Shown: positions 14,265 to 35,280, counted from the stretch's first letter. The stretch: 64,000 nucleotides of DNA from Cupriavidus campinensis (GCF_905397395.1 NZ_CAJPVH010000017.1:1-64000), one strand, 5' to 3'. Program-made: numbers and translations. Notes: a model not told the origin generated them from the letters alone.

Positions 14265-15890
14265 TCAGGCCGGCAGGCCCGATGTGACCGGTTCCACGGC
14301 AGGCGTGGTCGGGGAGGGACGGCGGACGCGCGACGGGCGCGCGGCGGGAGCCGCCATGGCTTCCGGCTGCAGGGCGGGCACGGCGGCAGGCACGGGGGCA
14401 GGCATGTTGGCGAGGGCCGGCGCCAGCGCGCGGTACATCGCCAGATACTGCTGTGCCGGGCTCCCCCAGCCGAACTCCGTCTGCATGCCGGCGCGCTGCA
14501 TCGCGCGCCAGTGGCGGGGGCGGTGGAACCAGTCTAGTGCGCGCGCGATGGCGGCGCCCATCGTTTCGACCGATTCGCCATCGAACACGATACCGGTGGC
14601 GCGTGGGGCGGGCGCGGTGTCCTCGCCGACTTCGCCAACGTCGCGCACGGTGTCGGCCATGCCGCCCACGCGCGAGACGATGGGCACCGTGCCGTAGCGC
14701 ATGGCGTAGACCGGCGTGAGACCGAACGGCTCGAAGCGGCTGCCGTGCAGCAGGGCGTCCGCGCCGGCGTGGAGCAGGTGGGCGTCTTCTTCGCGATAGC
14801 CGATGGAGATGCCCACGCGGTCCGGGTGGCGGGCGCCGAGCGCGCGGTACGCCGCCTCCAGCGCCGGGTCGCCGCAGCCCAGCACCACGAACTGCACATC
14901 GTCATGGCGGCGCAGCGCGGCCTCCATCGCCAGCACCGCCACATCGGCCATTTTCTGGTGCGTGAGCCGGCTGCCCATGGCGATCAGGGGCCGGTCCGGC
15001 GCCTGCGGCAGGCCATGGCGGGCCTGGAGCGCGGCCTTGCAGGCGCGCTTGCCGGCGAGGTCGCGGGCGTCGTAGCGCTGCGGCAGCAGGCGGTCGGCGT
15101 GGGGCGACCACGCGTCCGTGTCCACGCCGTTGGGAATGGCGCCGAGCACGTCGGCGCGGTGGCGCAGCAAGCCGTCCAGCCCATGGCCGAAGGGTTCGGT
15201 GAGGATCTCGCGCGCGTAGGTGTGGCTCACCGTGGTCACGCGGTCCGCGTAGCGGATGCCGGCCTTCAGGAAATTGAGCTTGCCCCAGAACTCGATGCCG
15301 TCCGGCGTCAGGCAGGCCGGCGGCAGGCCCAGCGCGGGGGCGCATTCCATCGGGAACACACCCTGGAAGGCGAGGTTGTGGATGGTGGCCACCGTGGGCA
15401 CCGGCAGGCCGCGCGCGCGCATCAGCAGTGGCGTGAGCGCCGCATGCCAGTCGTGCGCGTGGACCAGTTGGGGCGCGGGCAGCGGCGTCTCGCCGGCGGC
15501 GACCAGTGTGGCGGCGTGGGCCAGCGCGGCGAAGCGCTGGGCGTTGTCGCAGAAGTCTCGCCCGGTGGCGTCCACATAGAGCGAGCCGGGGCGGTCGTAG
15601 AGCGATGGGCAGTCCAGCAGCACCACGCGCACGCCGCTGTCCGGCGCCTGGCCCTCCAGCAGCCGCGCCGGGCTGTGGCCGGGCGGCAGCGCCATCGGCA
15701 GCCGGATCGCGCCGAGGCTGCGCAGGTGCTTTGCCGCCGCCATGGCCCGGGGATAACCGGGCATCAGGATCGTGACATCGGCGCCGCGCTGATGCAGCGC
15801 CTGCGCCAGTCCGCCCACCACATCTGCCAGCCCGCCGGTCTTTGCCAGGGGATGCGCCTCTGCCGCCACAAACAGGATGTTCGCGTTCAA
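14265..15890 (-). CDS. glgA: Glycogen synthase GlgA
   Basis: 541 residues, glycosyltransferase family 5. It transfers glucose from a sugar nucleotide (ADP-glucose in bacteria) to growing alpha-1,4-glucan. The KTGGLADVVGGL loop is near residue 17; the C-terminal half has IGSRLTHQK-like and SRFEPFGLTPVYAMRYG motifs. No ATG fits the N-terminus: the best start is a TTG at 15890 giving LNANILFVAAEAHPLAKTGG, with GGAG 8 nt upstream. The in-frame extension to 16037 begins with a simple VPV repeat and is not believable. A Pro/Ala-rich tail of about 40 residues follows the domain. No glgC is seen in the window. Confidence 0.93.
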   Translation of the reverse strand: MNANILFVAAEAHPLAKTGGLADVVGGLAQALHQRGADVTILMPGYPRAMAAAKHLRSLGAIRLPMALPPGHSPARLLEGQAPDSGVRVVLLDCPSLYDRPGSLYVDATGRDFCDNAQRFAALAHAATLVAAGETPLPAPQLVHAHDWHAALTPLLMRARGLPVPTVATIHNLAFQGVFPMECAPALGLPPACLTPDGIEFWGKLNFLKAGIRYADRVTTVSHTYAREILTEPFGHGLDGLLRHRADVLGAIPNGVDTDAWSPHADRLLPQRYDARDLAGKRACKAALQARHGLPQAPDRPLIAMGSRLTHQKMADVAVLAMEAALRRHDDVQFVVLGCGDPALEAAYRALGARHPDRVGISIGYREEDAHLLHAGADALLHGSRFEPFGLTPVYAMRYGTVPIVSRVGGMADTVRDVGEVGEDTAPAPRATGIVFDGESVETMGAAIARALDWFHRPRHWRAMQRAGMQTEFGWGSPAQQYLAMYRALAPALANMPAPVPAAVPALQPEAMAAPAARPSRVRRPSPTTPAVEPVTSGLPA

Positions 15891-16004
15891 GATGAGACTC
15901 CGCTTCCAGGTCGGTTGGAAACGAACGCGCGGGCGGGCTTGCCTGCCGCCATGCGCCGGGTTCGTTCTTCTTGTCTTGCCTGCGCAGGGCGCCGTCGCAA
16001 ATGA

Positions 16005-16040
16005 GACCACCGGGACCACCGGGACCACCGGGACCACCGA
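16005..16040. repeat. Four tandem copies of a 9-bp unit in the glgA leader
   Basis: GACCACCGG is repeated four times (the last copy ends in A). In the glgA mRNA this reads GGTGGTCCC-type repeats, about 115-150 nt before the TTG start. Confidence 0.75.
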
Positions 16041-16121
16041 CCCGCGCAGTCAGAAGCCGGCGGATGGCGAGCGAACAACCCGGGATGCGAAGGGCGCCAG
16101 AAAATCGCGCGGCTTCAGCAA

Positions 16122-16137
16122 TGCGAACTCCGTGCCA
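16122..16137 (-). promoter_or_regulatory. Sigma-54 promoter candidate for glgA-treZ-treY
   Basis: The minus strand reads TGGCACGGAGTTCGCA: the -24 block is perfect and the -12 block has one change (TCGC for TTGC). Its predicted start near 16111 leaves a leader of about 220 nt before the glgA TTG, much longer than for the other candidates; that is the main reason for caution. Confidence 0.55.
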
Positions 16138-16278
16138 GCATGCTGCACTGCGTGACGGGCGCGCCGCGTCGTGGCCGGCGGGGGCTGGCGGCGGGGCGGG
16201 CGGCCCGGCGGGGCCGGGTTGTGTATAAGGTGCCCGCCCGCTTGTAGAAACTACCGCGCCCGCCGCCGTTGAGAGCAT

Positions 16279-18885
<2,607 letters not shown>

Positions 18886-18917
18886 CACTTGGCTCCTGAA
18901 AGGCTGAAAAAGCAGGC

Positions 18918-18933
18918 TGGTATGGAAACTGCT
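18918..18933 (+). promoter_or_regulatory. Possible sigma-54 promoter of the 19013 ORF
   Basis: TGGTATGGAAACTGCT keeps GG-N10-GC, TGG, the A and G of the -24 block, and TGC-T of the -12 block; three changes from consensus. The predicted start near 18944 leaves about 69 nt before the ATG. Confidence 0.4.
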
Positions 18934-18941
18934 GCCTTGTC

Positions 18942-18985
18942 ATGGGTGTCTACCCGTGGGTGTCCTACCCTTGGGTGTTCTACCC
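18942..18985. repeat. Three near-identical 14-15-bp repeats upstream of glgP
   Basis: ATGGGTGTCTACCC, GTGGGTGTCCTACCC and TTGGGTGTTCTACCC follow each other directly. Each has GGGT and ACCC ends that could form a small inverted repeat. They lie 57-100 nt upstream of the glgP ATG and just after a possible sigma-54 promoter on the other strand, so they are candidate regulator sites. Confidence 0.7.
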
Positions 18986-19012
18986 ATTTCCTGCGACGAC
19001 GAGGCCCCCAGC

Positions 19013-19195
19013 ATGTCGAACCATATTCCGCATGATCCCGCGCGCCGGCCAGACCGCCGGCCCGACCAGTGTCCCGACCACAACAAGGAAAAAGGGGATC
19101 AACCCGCGCGCAACCTGCCTGACAAGCATCCCGTGCCGCCGTCTGTGAAGCGGCACAACAGCGAATCGGACGAGCCGCCGGTCGAGAACTACTGA
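19013..19195 (+). CDS. Small hydrophilic hypothetical protein (60 residues)
   Basis: Starts MSNHIPHDPARRPDRRPDQ and ends DEPPVENY. Very hydrophilic, rich in Pro, Asp, Arg, Asn and Lys, with a single Cys and few hydrophobic residues; probably disordered. GAGG lies 8 nt before the ATG, a possible sigma-54 promoter lies upstream and a small terminator-like hairpin lies about 57 nt after the stop. No family recognised. The composition matches the other protectant-like small proteins of the window, but a chance ORF cannot be excluded. Confidence 0.5.
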   Translation: MSNHIPHDPARRPDRRPDQCPDHNKEKGDQPARNLPDKHPVPPSVKRHNSESDEPPVENY

Positions 19196-19251
19196 TTGCC
19201 ATTGCCGAGAGACCGCGGTCACCGCCGCCCGGTTCACCGCCGCCTGGTTCA

Positions 19252-19268
19252 CCGCCGACGGCGGTTTT
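19252..19268 (+). terminator. Short terminator-like hairpin after the 19013 ORF
   Basis: CCGCC-GAC-GGCGG followed by TTTT on the plus strand. The stem is only 5 bp, so efficiency is uncertain. Confidence 0.4.
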
Positions 19269-19454
19269 GCATGGATTGCCGGCAAAGATAAAGATAAAGG
19301 TAAAGGTGCCCGTGGGCGCCCGTCCATGGCGCGGGCGGGCGCACCGTCTATGATGGAAGCGCCAGTTGCCGGCTCCGGCGCACCCCTGGCCTTCAGCCTG
19401 TTCAGCCTGGCTTCCAAGAATAATCACGACAACGCCATCAGAGAGGGAATTCCT

Positions 19455-21422
19455 ATGCCGGATCGGCAGACGCCGGATCTCGCATCCATCGGGGAGGGGG
19501 GCCTTGCCGCTGCGGGGGCCATGCGTGGCACGGCACCCCAGACCGCGCGCGCGGGTGCCTGGCTCGCCGCGCTGGATGACGTCGCCATCTTCGATCTCAC
19601 TCCCGAGGGGCGCGTCCGTACATGGAGCGATGCCGCCGAACGTGCCTTGCTCTACACCGCAGAAGAGGTGACCGGCTGCCAGCTCGCCCGCTTTCATACC
19701 CCCGAATCGGTGCAGTCCGGCGAGCCCGCGCGCCTGCTGGACACCGCCCGCACGCTGGGCCGGGCCGAGGAACGCGGCTGGCGCGTGCGCCGCGACGGCA
19801 CCGCGTTCTATGCCAGCGTGGTCATCCAGGCGATGACCGATGCCGATGGGGGCCAGGACGGCTTCACGGTGGTCTACCGCGATATCACCATCCGCTATGC
19901 CGCCGAGGAGCGCACCCGGGAGGTGGAGGCGCGCCACCAGCAACTGCTCGATACGCTGCACGAGCAGGCGGTGTGCGAACTCGGCCTCGATGGCGAGATC
20001 CGCGTCTGGAACAGCGGCGCGGCCGCGCTGTTCGGCTACAGCGCGGAGGAGGCCGTGGGCCGGCCGGTCTCGCTGCTGTATTCGCGCCAGGACGTGGCCA
20101 GCGGCCATGATCTCGCCACGCTGGGCGAGGTGCGCGCCAACGGCCAGTGGACCGGCGAGGCGCGCCTGCAGCGGCAGGACGGCGCGCTGGTGCGCTGCCA
20201 CATCCGCCAGGCGCTGCTGCGCGATGCCGGCGGTTGCCCGGTGGGCATCCTGTGGACCGCGCGCGATATGTCGGACATGGCCCGGCTTGAGGAACTGGAG
20301 GGCGCCGGCCGGCGCGTGCAGGCCTTCCTGGCCATCCTGGCCCACGAGCTGCGCAATCCGCTGGCGCCCATCCGCAACGCCGTGGACGTGATCCGCCTGA
20401 TGCCCGCGACGGATGCGCGCACCCGCCACTGCGCCGAGATCATCGGCCGCCAGTTGCAACTGCTGACGCGGCTGGTCACCGACCTGATGGACGTGGGCCG
20501 CGTCACCACGGGCAAGCTCAAGGTGCAGCCGGTGCCGACCATGGTCAACGACATCGTCACGTCGGCGGTGGAAGCCATCCGGCCCGCGCTGGAGGCGGCA
20601 GGGCAGAGCTTCTCGCTCACGCTGCCCGCCGGCCCGGTCTTCGTCAATGCCGATGCGGGCCGGCTGGGGCAGGTGCTGTTGAACCTGCTGAGCAACGCCA
20701 CCAAGTACACGCCACGCGGCGGCGCGGTCTCGCTCCACGTGGCCACCGAGGGCGGCAACGTGATCACGGCCATCAGCGACTCGGGGCAGGGCATCGCGCC
20801 GGAGGCGCTGGACCGCATCTTCAACCTGTTCGCGCAGGAGGGCGACGATGGCGAGCGCGGCGGGCTCGGCATCGGCCTGGCGCTGGCGCGTGCCGTGGTG
20901 GAGGCGCATGGCGGCGCCATCCAGGCCAGCAGCGGCGGGCTGGGGCGCGGCAGCACCTTCACCGTGATCCTGCCGGAGGTGGAAATGGACGGCGCCACCG
21001 TGCCGCGCGCGGCGCCCACCGATTGCACCGGGCTGCGCATCCTGATCGTGGATGACAGCGCGGACTCCGCCGACAGCATGGCCGAACTGCTGACCGTGCT
21101 CGGCCACGAGGCCCGCCCGGCCTATAGCGGCACGCAGGCGCTGGAGCTGGTGCGCGGCTTTGCCCCGGACGTGGTGCTGCTCGACCTGGAGATGCCGGAC
21201 ATGAACGGCTTCGAGGTGCTGGCGGTGCTGCGGCCCGATCCGGCCAACACAGCCCGCGTCGATGGCACCGATGGCACCGGCACGCGCATATTCGCCCTGA
21301 CCGGACACGGTACCTCGGACGACCGCAAGCGCACGCTGGCGGCGGGCTTCGACGCGCACCTCGTCAAGCCGCTGTCTATCGACGCGCTGTGCCGCGCGCT
21401 GGCGGGGGATGGGGCGGAGTGA
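19455..21422 (+). CDS. Hybrid sensor histidine kinase (PAS-PAS-HisKA-HATPase-REC)
   Basis: 655 residues, soluble. Two PAS domains (about 35-150 and 160-280), HisKA with the phospho-His in AHELRNPLAPIRNAVDV near residue 302, HATPase with NLLSNATKY, DSGQGIAPE and GLGIGLALA, and a C-terminal receiver with intact acidic pair (IVDDSADS), phospho-Asp (VVLLDLEMPD) and Lys (LVKPLS). Its kinase core closely resembles the hybrid kinase at 2762-4843, but it lacks the extra N-terminal receiver and the ATP-lid insertion. The start at 19455 has GGGA about 6 nt upstream. It lies alone between the two trehalose/glycogen operons, so control of storage sugar genes is a reasonable but unproven guess. Confidence 0.9.
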   Translation: MPDRQTPDLASIGEGGLAAAGAMRGTAPQTARAGAWLAALDDVAIFDLTPEGRVRTWSDAAERALLYTAEEVTGCQLARFHTPESVQSGEPARLLDTARTLGRAEERGWRVRRDGTAFYASVVIQAMTDADGGQDGFTVVYRDITIRYAAEERTREVEARHQQLLDTLHEQAVCELGLDGEIRVWNSGAAALFGYSAEEAVGRPVSLLYSRQDVASGHDLATLGEVRANGQWTGEARLQRQDGALVRCHIRQALLRDAGGCPVGILWTARDMSDMARLEELEGAGRRVQAFLAILAHELRNPLAPIRNAVDVIRLMPATDARTRHCAEIIGRQLQLLTRLVTDLMDVGRVTTGKLKVQPVPTMVNDIVTSAVEAIRPALEAAGQSFSLTLPAGPVFVNADAGRLGQVLLNLLSNATKYTPRGGAVSLHVATEGGNVITAISDSGQGIAPEALDRIFNLFAQEGDDGERGGLGIGLALARAVVEAHGGAIQASSGGLGRGSTFTVILPEVEMDGATVPRAAPTDCTGLRILIVDDSADSADSMAELLTVLGHEARPAYSGTQALELVRGFAPDVVLLDLEMPDMNGFEVLAVLRPDPANTARVDGTDGTGTRIFALTGHGTSDDRKRTLAAGFDAHLVKPLSIDALCRALAGDGAE

Positions 21423-21456
21423 TGTCACGAGGCCGTCCCTGCCAACCACGCCCATC

Positions 21457-23675
21457 TCAGCCATCCCCCCGCACCGCCGCCACGCGCACGCGCACCTCCG
21501 CATGATCGAAGAGCTCGCGCACATCGGCGTCCAGCCGGCGCTGCCAGTTGGGATGCCCGTTCACCGTGCCGGGCAGGTTGGGCTGCTCGGCGGCGCCTAG
21601 CAGGTCTTCCACGGGCACCAGCCGTAGCGGGGTCCGGGCGCGGGCCAGCCAGCGCAGCACCGCTTCCACGGGGGCGGATGCCGCGTCGGGCTCGGCACCA
21701 TAGGCACCATAGGCACCATAGGCACCATAGGCACCATAGGCACCATAGGCACCATCGACCACATCGACATCATCGACCACGCCGCCCGCGCACATGGCCT
21801 GCCACAGCGCCGTGCGCTCGGCGGCGCGCATCGCCATCAGGCCGGCTTCGGTCTCCCCCTCGCCCAGTTGATGCAGCCGCGCGCGCCAGGCGATGTCGTT
21901 TCCGGCCCACCAGCCGACGATGGTCGGCAGGTCGTGCGTGGTGGTGGTGGCCACCGCCTGGGCGGGCCATTGCCCGGGCGGCAGGAAGGGGGCGGGGATT
22001 TCCGTGTCTTCGCCATCCTCGTCCGCCGGCTGGCGTTCGAACCACAGCACGTCGATGCCCATCACGCCGCGCGCGGCCAGTGCCGTGTTGAGCGTCTCCG
22101 GCACCGTGCCGAGGTTCTCGCCGATGATGATGGCGCGCTGCCGCCACGATTCGATCGCCACCAGCCGCAGCAGGTCATCCAGCGGATAGGTCAGGTAGGC
22201 GCCCGCCGTGGCCGGCGCGCCGGCTGGCACCAGCCACATCCGCGCCAGCCCCAGCACGTGGTCGATGCGCAGCCCGCCGGCATGGGCGAGGTTGGCGCGC
22301 AGCATCTCGACAAAGGCGGCGTAGCCGTTGCGGCGCAGCCCGCGCGGCGAGAACACCGCCACGCCCCAGTCCTGCCCGAGCGGGTTGTAGACGTCTGGCG
22401 GCGCGCCGGCGTGGAAGCCGTTGAGGATCTCGGTCTGGCGCATCCACGCGTGGCTGCCGCCGGGGTCGGTGCCCACGGCGAGATCGGCGATCAGCCCCAC
22501 GGCCATGCCGGCGGCGCGCGCGCGCTGCTGGGCGGTCTCCAGCCCGTGGGCGGCCAGCCATTGCAGGAAGGCGTGATAGCCGATCTCCTGCGGATATTGG
22601 GTCTCGAAGGCGGCCACGGCCGGGCTGTCTGGCGAGCGCAGGGTGACCGGCCATTGGCGCCAGTCGGATGCCGCTTGTCGTTGATCGTCATTGCTCGCCT
22701 GCGCCAGCAGGCTGGCCTGGATGGCCTCGAAGCAGGCATGGGCCAGCAGCCCGCTGCCGCCCCGCGCGCGGAAGGCGGCGAAGGCCTGCTGGGCGTCTGC
22801 GCCAAGCAGCGTGTCGTGGCGGTCCCACAGCCAGCGCAGCAGCGCATGGCGCGCCACGGACAGCGTGGGCCAGTCGATTTCATCGCGCGCCTCGGCGGCG
22901 GCGAGCCGGTGGCCGATGTTCAGCGCCGCGATGCCCTGATCCACCGCGTCCTGCCCGAACACGGCGGCGGGGTCGGCGTAGAGCGCATTGTGGAAGATCC
23001 GGCTCGACGGCGCATAGGGGCTGTAGCGCGCCGGCAGTCCGGCAAAGCCCGCGTGGAGCGGGTTGATGGCGACCGCGTCGGCGCCTTCACGCGCGGCCGC
23101 CTCGCAGGTCAGCGCCAGCGTGGTGAGGTCGCCCAGCCCGGTGGGCGCGCCCCGGCGCAGGCTGTATAGCTGCACGGAGAGCCCCCACGGCTTGATCGCC
23201 TGCACGGCGCCTGGATTGGCGGCCAGCGCATCAGCCACGCCGTAGCAGCGCGGCGGCGCCACGGCCAGCGTGGTGGCCACATCGCCCAGCAGCAGGCGGT
23301 GGTAGCCCCAGTCCGCGACCGGGGGGATTTCCATCAACCCGTCCGCATTGCGCCGGGCGATGCCCTCGATCACGCGGCCATCCTCCAGTTCCAGCCGATA
23401 AGGGCGCTGCGCCAGCGTGTGCGGCCACGGCACGGCCACGGGCTGGCCCTGGTCGGCGGTGAGCAGCGGCGGCAGCGGATGGGCGGCGTCGTCGGCGGCC
23501 AGCCGCGCGAGCGAGGATTCACAGGCGCCGGGCGTGTCGCAGGGCAGGTCGAGCGCGGCCAGCACCGCGTGCAGGGCATCTTCGGTGAGGGCCTGGGGCC
23601 GGCCCCAGGCATCGCGCCACTGGGCCTGCAGGCCGGCACGCTCGGCCAGCCGCAGCAGGGCGTCGGCGTCGTGGC

Positions 23676-23679
<4 letters not shown>
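21457..23679 (-). CDS. malQ: 4-alpha-glucanotransferase (amylomaltase) MalQ
   Basis: 740 residues, GH77. It transfers glucan segments between maltooligosaccharides, reshaping the pool used by the branching, debranching and trehalose enzymes. Motifs: SPYAPSSR, the nucleophile Asp in GGLRIDHVLGL, the acid Glu in AIIIGENLGTVPE and TTTHDLPTIVGWW. A 9-nt tandem repeat (21694-21756) encodes GAY six times in a loop near residue 650, where other MalQ proteins do not need such a stretch. The ATG overlaps the glgX stop by 4 nt. Last gene of the glgE operon. Confidence 0.95.
21694..21756. repeat. 9-bp tandem repeat inside malQ (6 perfect copies plus 1 variant)
   Basis: GGCACCATA is repeated exactly six times (21694-21747), then GGCACCATC. 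In frame it encodes Gly-Ala-Tyr repeats. Copy-number change would alter protein length without shifting the frame. Confidence 0.95.
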
Positions 23680-25865
<2,186 letters not shown>

Positions 25866-25932
25866 GTGCATGGCTCCTTTGTTCTGGTTTTTCTGGGTGG
25901 CTCGTGATGATGGGGTCTCGTGCGCGCAGGGG

Positions 25933-31605
<5,673 letters not shown>

Positions 31606-31609
<4 letters not shown>

Positions 31610-34600
31610 GCCGTATCTCCGGTTTGTTGTTGGGGCCGGACGTGCCACAGCGCGAACGGCAGTTCATGCGGATTCAGGCGGATGCGCTGGGCCTTGCCGG
31701 TCCAGGTGAAGCGGCGGCCGGACATCAACTCCTCGGCCTGCAGGGTGCCGTGGTCGGGCAGGCCCCACTCCCACAGCGGCAGTTCGATCGCGGATTCGCG
31801 CGGCGCGCGCGGGTCCAGGCTGATGGCCACCAGCAGCACGTCGCTGCCGAAGGTGGGGCCGCTGCCCGGTTTGCCGCCGCCGGGTCCTCCTCCTCCCCCT
31901 CCTCCTGCAGGGCCACCGGGCTCGGCCGGCACGTAGCGCGCGAAGTACAGCACCGCGTCGTCGCTGGCGTGGTAGAAGCGCACGCCAAGGTGGTCCTGCA
32001 GGGCCGGATGGCTGGCGCGGATCTGGTTCAGCCGCGAGATCTCGGCCACGATGTTGCCCGGCTGGTTCCAGTCGCGCACGCGGATCTGGTACTTCTCGGA
32101 GTCGAGGTATTCCTCGCGCTCCACGCCGTTCAGCACCAGCGGCGCGCCCTCGCAGACCTCGAAGCCGTTGTACATGCCCCAGAGCCCGGAGAGCAGCGCC
32201 GCCAGCGCCGCGCGGATCAGGAACGCCGGGCGGCCACCGTCGTGCAGGAAGTACGGGTTGATATCCGGCGTGTTGACGAAGAAGTGCGGGCGGTAGAACT
32301 CGCGCAGCGGGGTCTGCGTCAGTTCGGTCATGTACTCGGTCAGCTCGGCCTTGGTGTTGCGCCAGGTGAAGTAGGTGTACGACTGGGAGAAGCCGAGCTT
32401 GGCCAGCCGCGCCATCATCTTGGGCCGCGTGAAGGCCTCGGCCAGGAACAGCGTGTCCGGGTGCTTGGCGCGCACGTCGGCAATCATCCACTCCCAGAAC
32501 GGCAGCGGCTTGGTGTGCGGGTTGTCCACCCGGAAGATGCGCACGCCCTGGTCGGCCCAGAACATCACCACGTCGCGCAGCGCCTGCCAGAGATGCTCGC
32601 CGGCGGGCGGAGGCGCGTAGAAATCGACGTTGACGATGTCCTCGTACTTCTTGGGCGGGTTCTCGGCGTAGCGCAGCGTGCCGTCCGGCCGGTGGGAGAA
32701 CCACTCGGGATGCTCGCGCAGCCACGGGTGGTCTGGAGAACACTGGATGGCGAAGTCGAGGGCCAGCTCCAGGCCGTGGTCGGCGGCGGCGCGGCGCAGC
32801 CGCTGGAAGTCTTCGAACGTGCCGAGCTGCGGGTGCAGGGCATCGTGGCCGCCTTCGGCGCTGCCGATGGCGTAAGGGCTGCCCACGTCGCCCGGCTCGG
32901 CCTTGAGGCTGTTGTTGCGGCCCTTGCGGTGCGCCTGGCCGATGGGGTGGATCGGCGGGAAGTAGAGCACGTCGAAGCCCATCGCACGGATGGCCGGCAG
33001 CCGGCGGATCACGTCGTCGAAGGTGCCATGGCGGTTCTCGTCGCCGCTTTCCGAGCGCGGGAACAGCTCGTACCAGCTGGCGAAGCGGGCGGCGAGGCGG
33101 TCTGCCTCCACCGGCATCACCGTGGGGTGGCGGCTGATGAACGGGCGCCCGGCGGGCGTGTCCATGGCGGCGTGCATGGCGGTTCCGGTGCGCGGGGAGA
33201 GCAGGATTTCGAGCCGCAGGGCGTCGTCGCCGGCGGCGGCTTTCAGTTCTGCCAGCAGCGCGCCGGCATCGGGGATGGCGCTGCCCTCGGGGGTGTCCAG
33301 CGTGGCGGCCACCAGCCGGGCGCCTTCCTCGATCTCCAGCGTCACGTCCACGCCGGCCTTGCGTTTCTTGCCGATCTCGTCGAGCCAGCTCGCGAAGGTA
33401 TCGCGCCATGCTTCGACAGTGAACTCATGGCGGCCCAGCGCCACGATCGGGAAGCTGCCGCGCCAGCGGTCGTTGATGACGGGTTCCATTGGCGAGGCAT
33501 GCCAGACCTGCTCGCCCGGCGCGCGCCACAGCACGGCGGCGGCAAGCTTGTCGTGGCCGTCCATCCAGATATCGGCGGTGACCTCCACGCGCTCGCCCAC
33601 CGTGCGGCGCACGGCAAAGCGGCCGTGGTCGGCTGTGGGGGCCAGGTTCTCGATGGCGACGCGCGGCGCCTGCATGGCGGTGGCCAGGTCGCGGTCGATG
33701 GCCTTGCGGTGATTGCCATTGCCATTGCCGCTGCCATTGCGGCGCGCGCGGGGCTGCGCGCTGACCGGCAGCGCTTCATACAGGCGGATATCGGCAGGCG
33801 CCAGGGTGATGGTCGCGCTGGGGTCGAGCTGGTTGGCGGCGTGTAGCGTGCCGCCGGGGCCGCCATCGGCGGATCGCAGCGTGGCGGCGGCCTGCGGCAG
33901 CGCACTCAGCACGCGGTCCGCGCCGAACGAGGCCGGCTCGATCGGGCTGGGGTTCAGCACCACGGTCAGCGCGCTGGGGCCGGTGGCGCCATTGGAGCCA
34001 TTGGAGCCATTAGCGAGGTGGCGCGGCAGGCGGGCCAGCACGGTCAGGGGGGCGTCCGGGCCGCTGACCTGCCGGACCGCGACGGCCGGCGCGGGATCGC
34101 GCGCGGCCAGCCACGCGTTGCACTGGATCAGCTCGTGGGTGAGGTCGTAGGGGGCATCGACGATGTCATCGGGATGGCCATCGGACTGTGCTTCGGGGGC
34201 GCTCCCTTGGGCGCCGGTCTCGAAGCCGGCGGGCACCATCAGCCCGTCGCCAATGGCGGCGGCGGTCCACAGCGCGCGGCGGGCGGCCAGCACGTCAGTG
34301 CCATCGGGCGCCAGCGCGGGTGCGGCCAGCACGCGGCCGAAGGGGCGCAGGCGCGCCATCTCCTCGGTCAGCCACGCGCTGCGGTAGTCCCACCACGGGA
34401 GCGAGCAGAACGCGCCGTCGAACGGGGCGAGGGCCAGGTCGGCCAGCTGTTGCGGATGGGTGCCGGGGGTGAAGGCGAGGAACACGGGATCGCCGCCGTT
34501 CTTGCTGCTGCCCCGCCCGGCGGTCTCGATGATCTCTGCCCAATGCCGGCCCGGCACGCGCGATGGCGCGCGGCAGCAGAAGCCGGCAGCGCCGGCATCG

Positions 34601-34971
34601 ATCGCTTCGCGGATCTGGGCGCTCCACCATGCCACCAGGGCGGGGGCGAGCCCCTCGTCGTACCAGCGCAGCCGCACGCCGGGCAGGTGGCTGTCCGTGG
34701 CGTCCGGGCTGCCGGCGGGGCGGGCATGGTCCACCCAGCCATCGTGCATGGCCGCCGCCTCAGCGGGAAAGCGGTCCAGGGAGAGATCGAGCAGGGGAAG
34801 CAGCCCATGTGACCGGCACGCCGCAAAGGTCGATGCCAGGAGGTCGGGGCGGATATGTGGGATGGCCCAGCCGGCCAGCAATACATGGTCGAAACCGAGT
34901 GTGGCGGTGCGCGCGAGCGCTTCCGGGTCCACCGTTCGGGAATCGGTCAGGTTCAGTTGGCAGATTCGCAC
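31606..34971 (-). CDS. glgE: Maltosyltransferase GlgE with an N-terminal degenerate barrel
   Basis: About 1121 residues. The C-terminal 660 residues are GlgE (GH13_3), which adds maltose from alpha-maltose-1-phosphate to alpha-1,4-glucan: SWYELFPRS, VLYFPPIHPIG, the nucleophile in VRIFRVDNPHTKPLPFWEW, the acid in LFLAEAFTRPKMM and NTPDINPYFLHDGGR. Typical GlgE is about 660-700 residues, so about 430 extra residues lie in front. They look like an amylase barrel without its catalytic residues (ICQLNLTD, LLPLLDLSLDRFP, AGFCCRAPS strands). Start: GTG at 34971 with AAGGA 8 nt upstream is preferred to another GTG at 34998. First gene of the five-gene glucan operon, behind a sigma-54 promoter. Confidence 0.94.
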
Positions 34972-35022
34972 GTGACAGGTCCTTGGCCGTGGCGCCACCT
35001 GCGCGCCGATTCAGACCCGGCA

Positions 35023-35038
35023 CGCGAAGGCTGTGCCA
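35023..35038 (-). promoter_or_regulatory. Sigma-54 promoter of the glgE-treS-glgB-glgX-malQ operon
   Basis: The minus strand reads TGGCACAGCCTTCGCG: TGGCAC is exact, GG and GC are 10 nt apart, and the -12 block reads TCGC. The predicted start near 35012 gives a leader of about 41 nt before the GTG at 34971. A second possibility is a sigma-70-like pair TTTACA / TATTTC with 16 nt spacing at 35162-35135. Confidence 0.65.
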
Positions 35039-35254
35039 ACGCGGCGGGGTCGGGGGGCGCGCGGGCCGGGAACTGCGGTGCAGCAAGGGCAGGGGGCCGA
35101 TGCGTCCGGCCGCGCGTCCGGACCGTATATGTAAGAAATACACGGTGGCCGGCGGATGTAAAGTAAGGAATACGGCTTTCGCGAAATCCGATGGGGCGGA
35201 AGGCTATCGATAAATGATGGCGATAATCGGCATTCCGGCGGGAAGTAAATCGGC

Positions 35255-35280
35255 AAAAAAATCCCCGCCAAGCGGCGGGG
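35255..35280 (-). terminator. Rho-independent terminator of the 35306 activator gene
   Basis: On the minus strand CCCCGCC-GCTT-GGCGGGG is followed by ATTTTTTT. It lies 25 bp after the stop codon and separates this gene from the glgE operon promoter. Confidence 0.85.

Larger units (their letters stand above)
15891..16278. other. 388-bp spacer between glgP and glgA (long glgA leader)
   Basis: No gene is supported here. The stretch holds a near-consensus sigma-54 promoter for glgA (16122-16137), four copies of a 9-bp repeat (16005-16040) in the predicted leader, and a very GC-rich block (16160-16230) just after glgP. A TTATAC hexamer on the minus strand near 16225 could be a -10 box but has no clear -35. 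Confidence 0.5.

Noticed and set aside
15891..16037. ATG/GTG-start extension of glgA
   Set aside because: It translates the 9-bp repeat into VPV units and adds residues not found in glycogen synthases.
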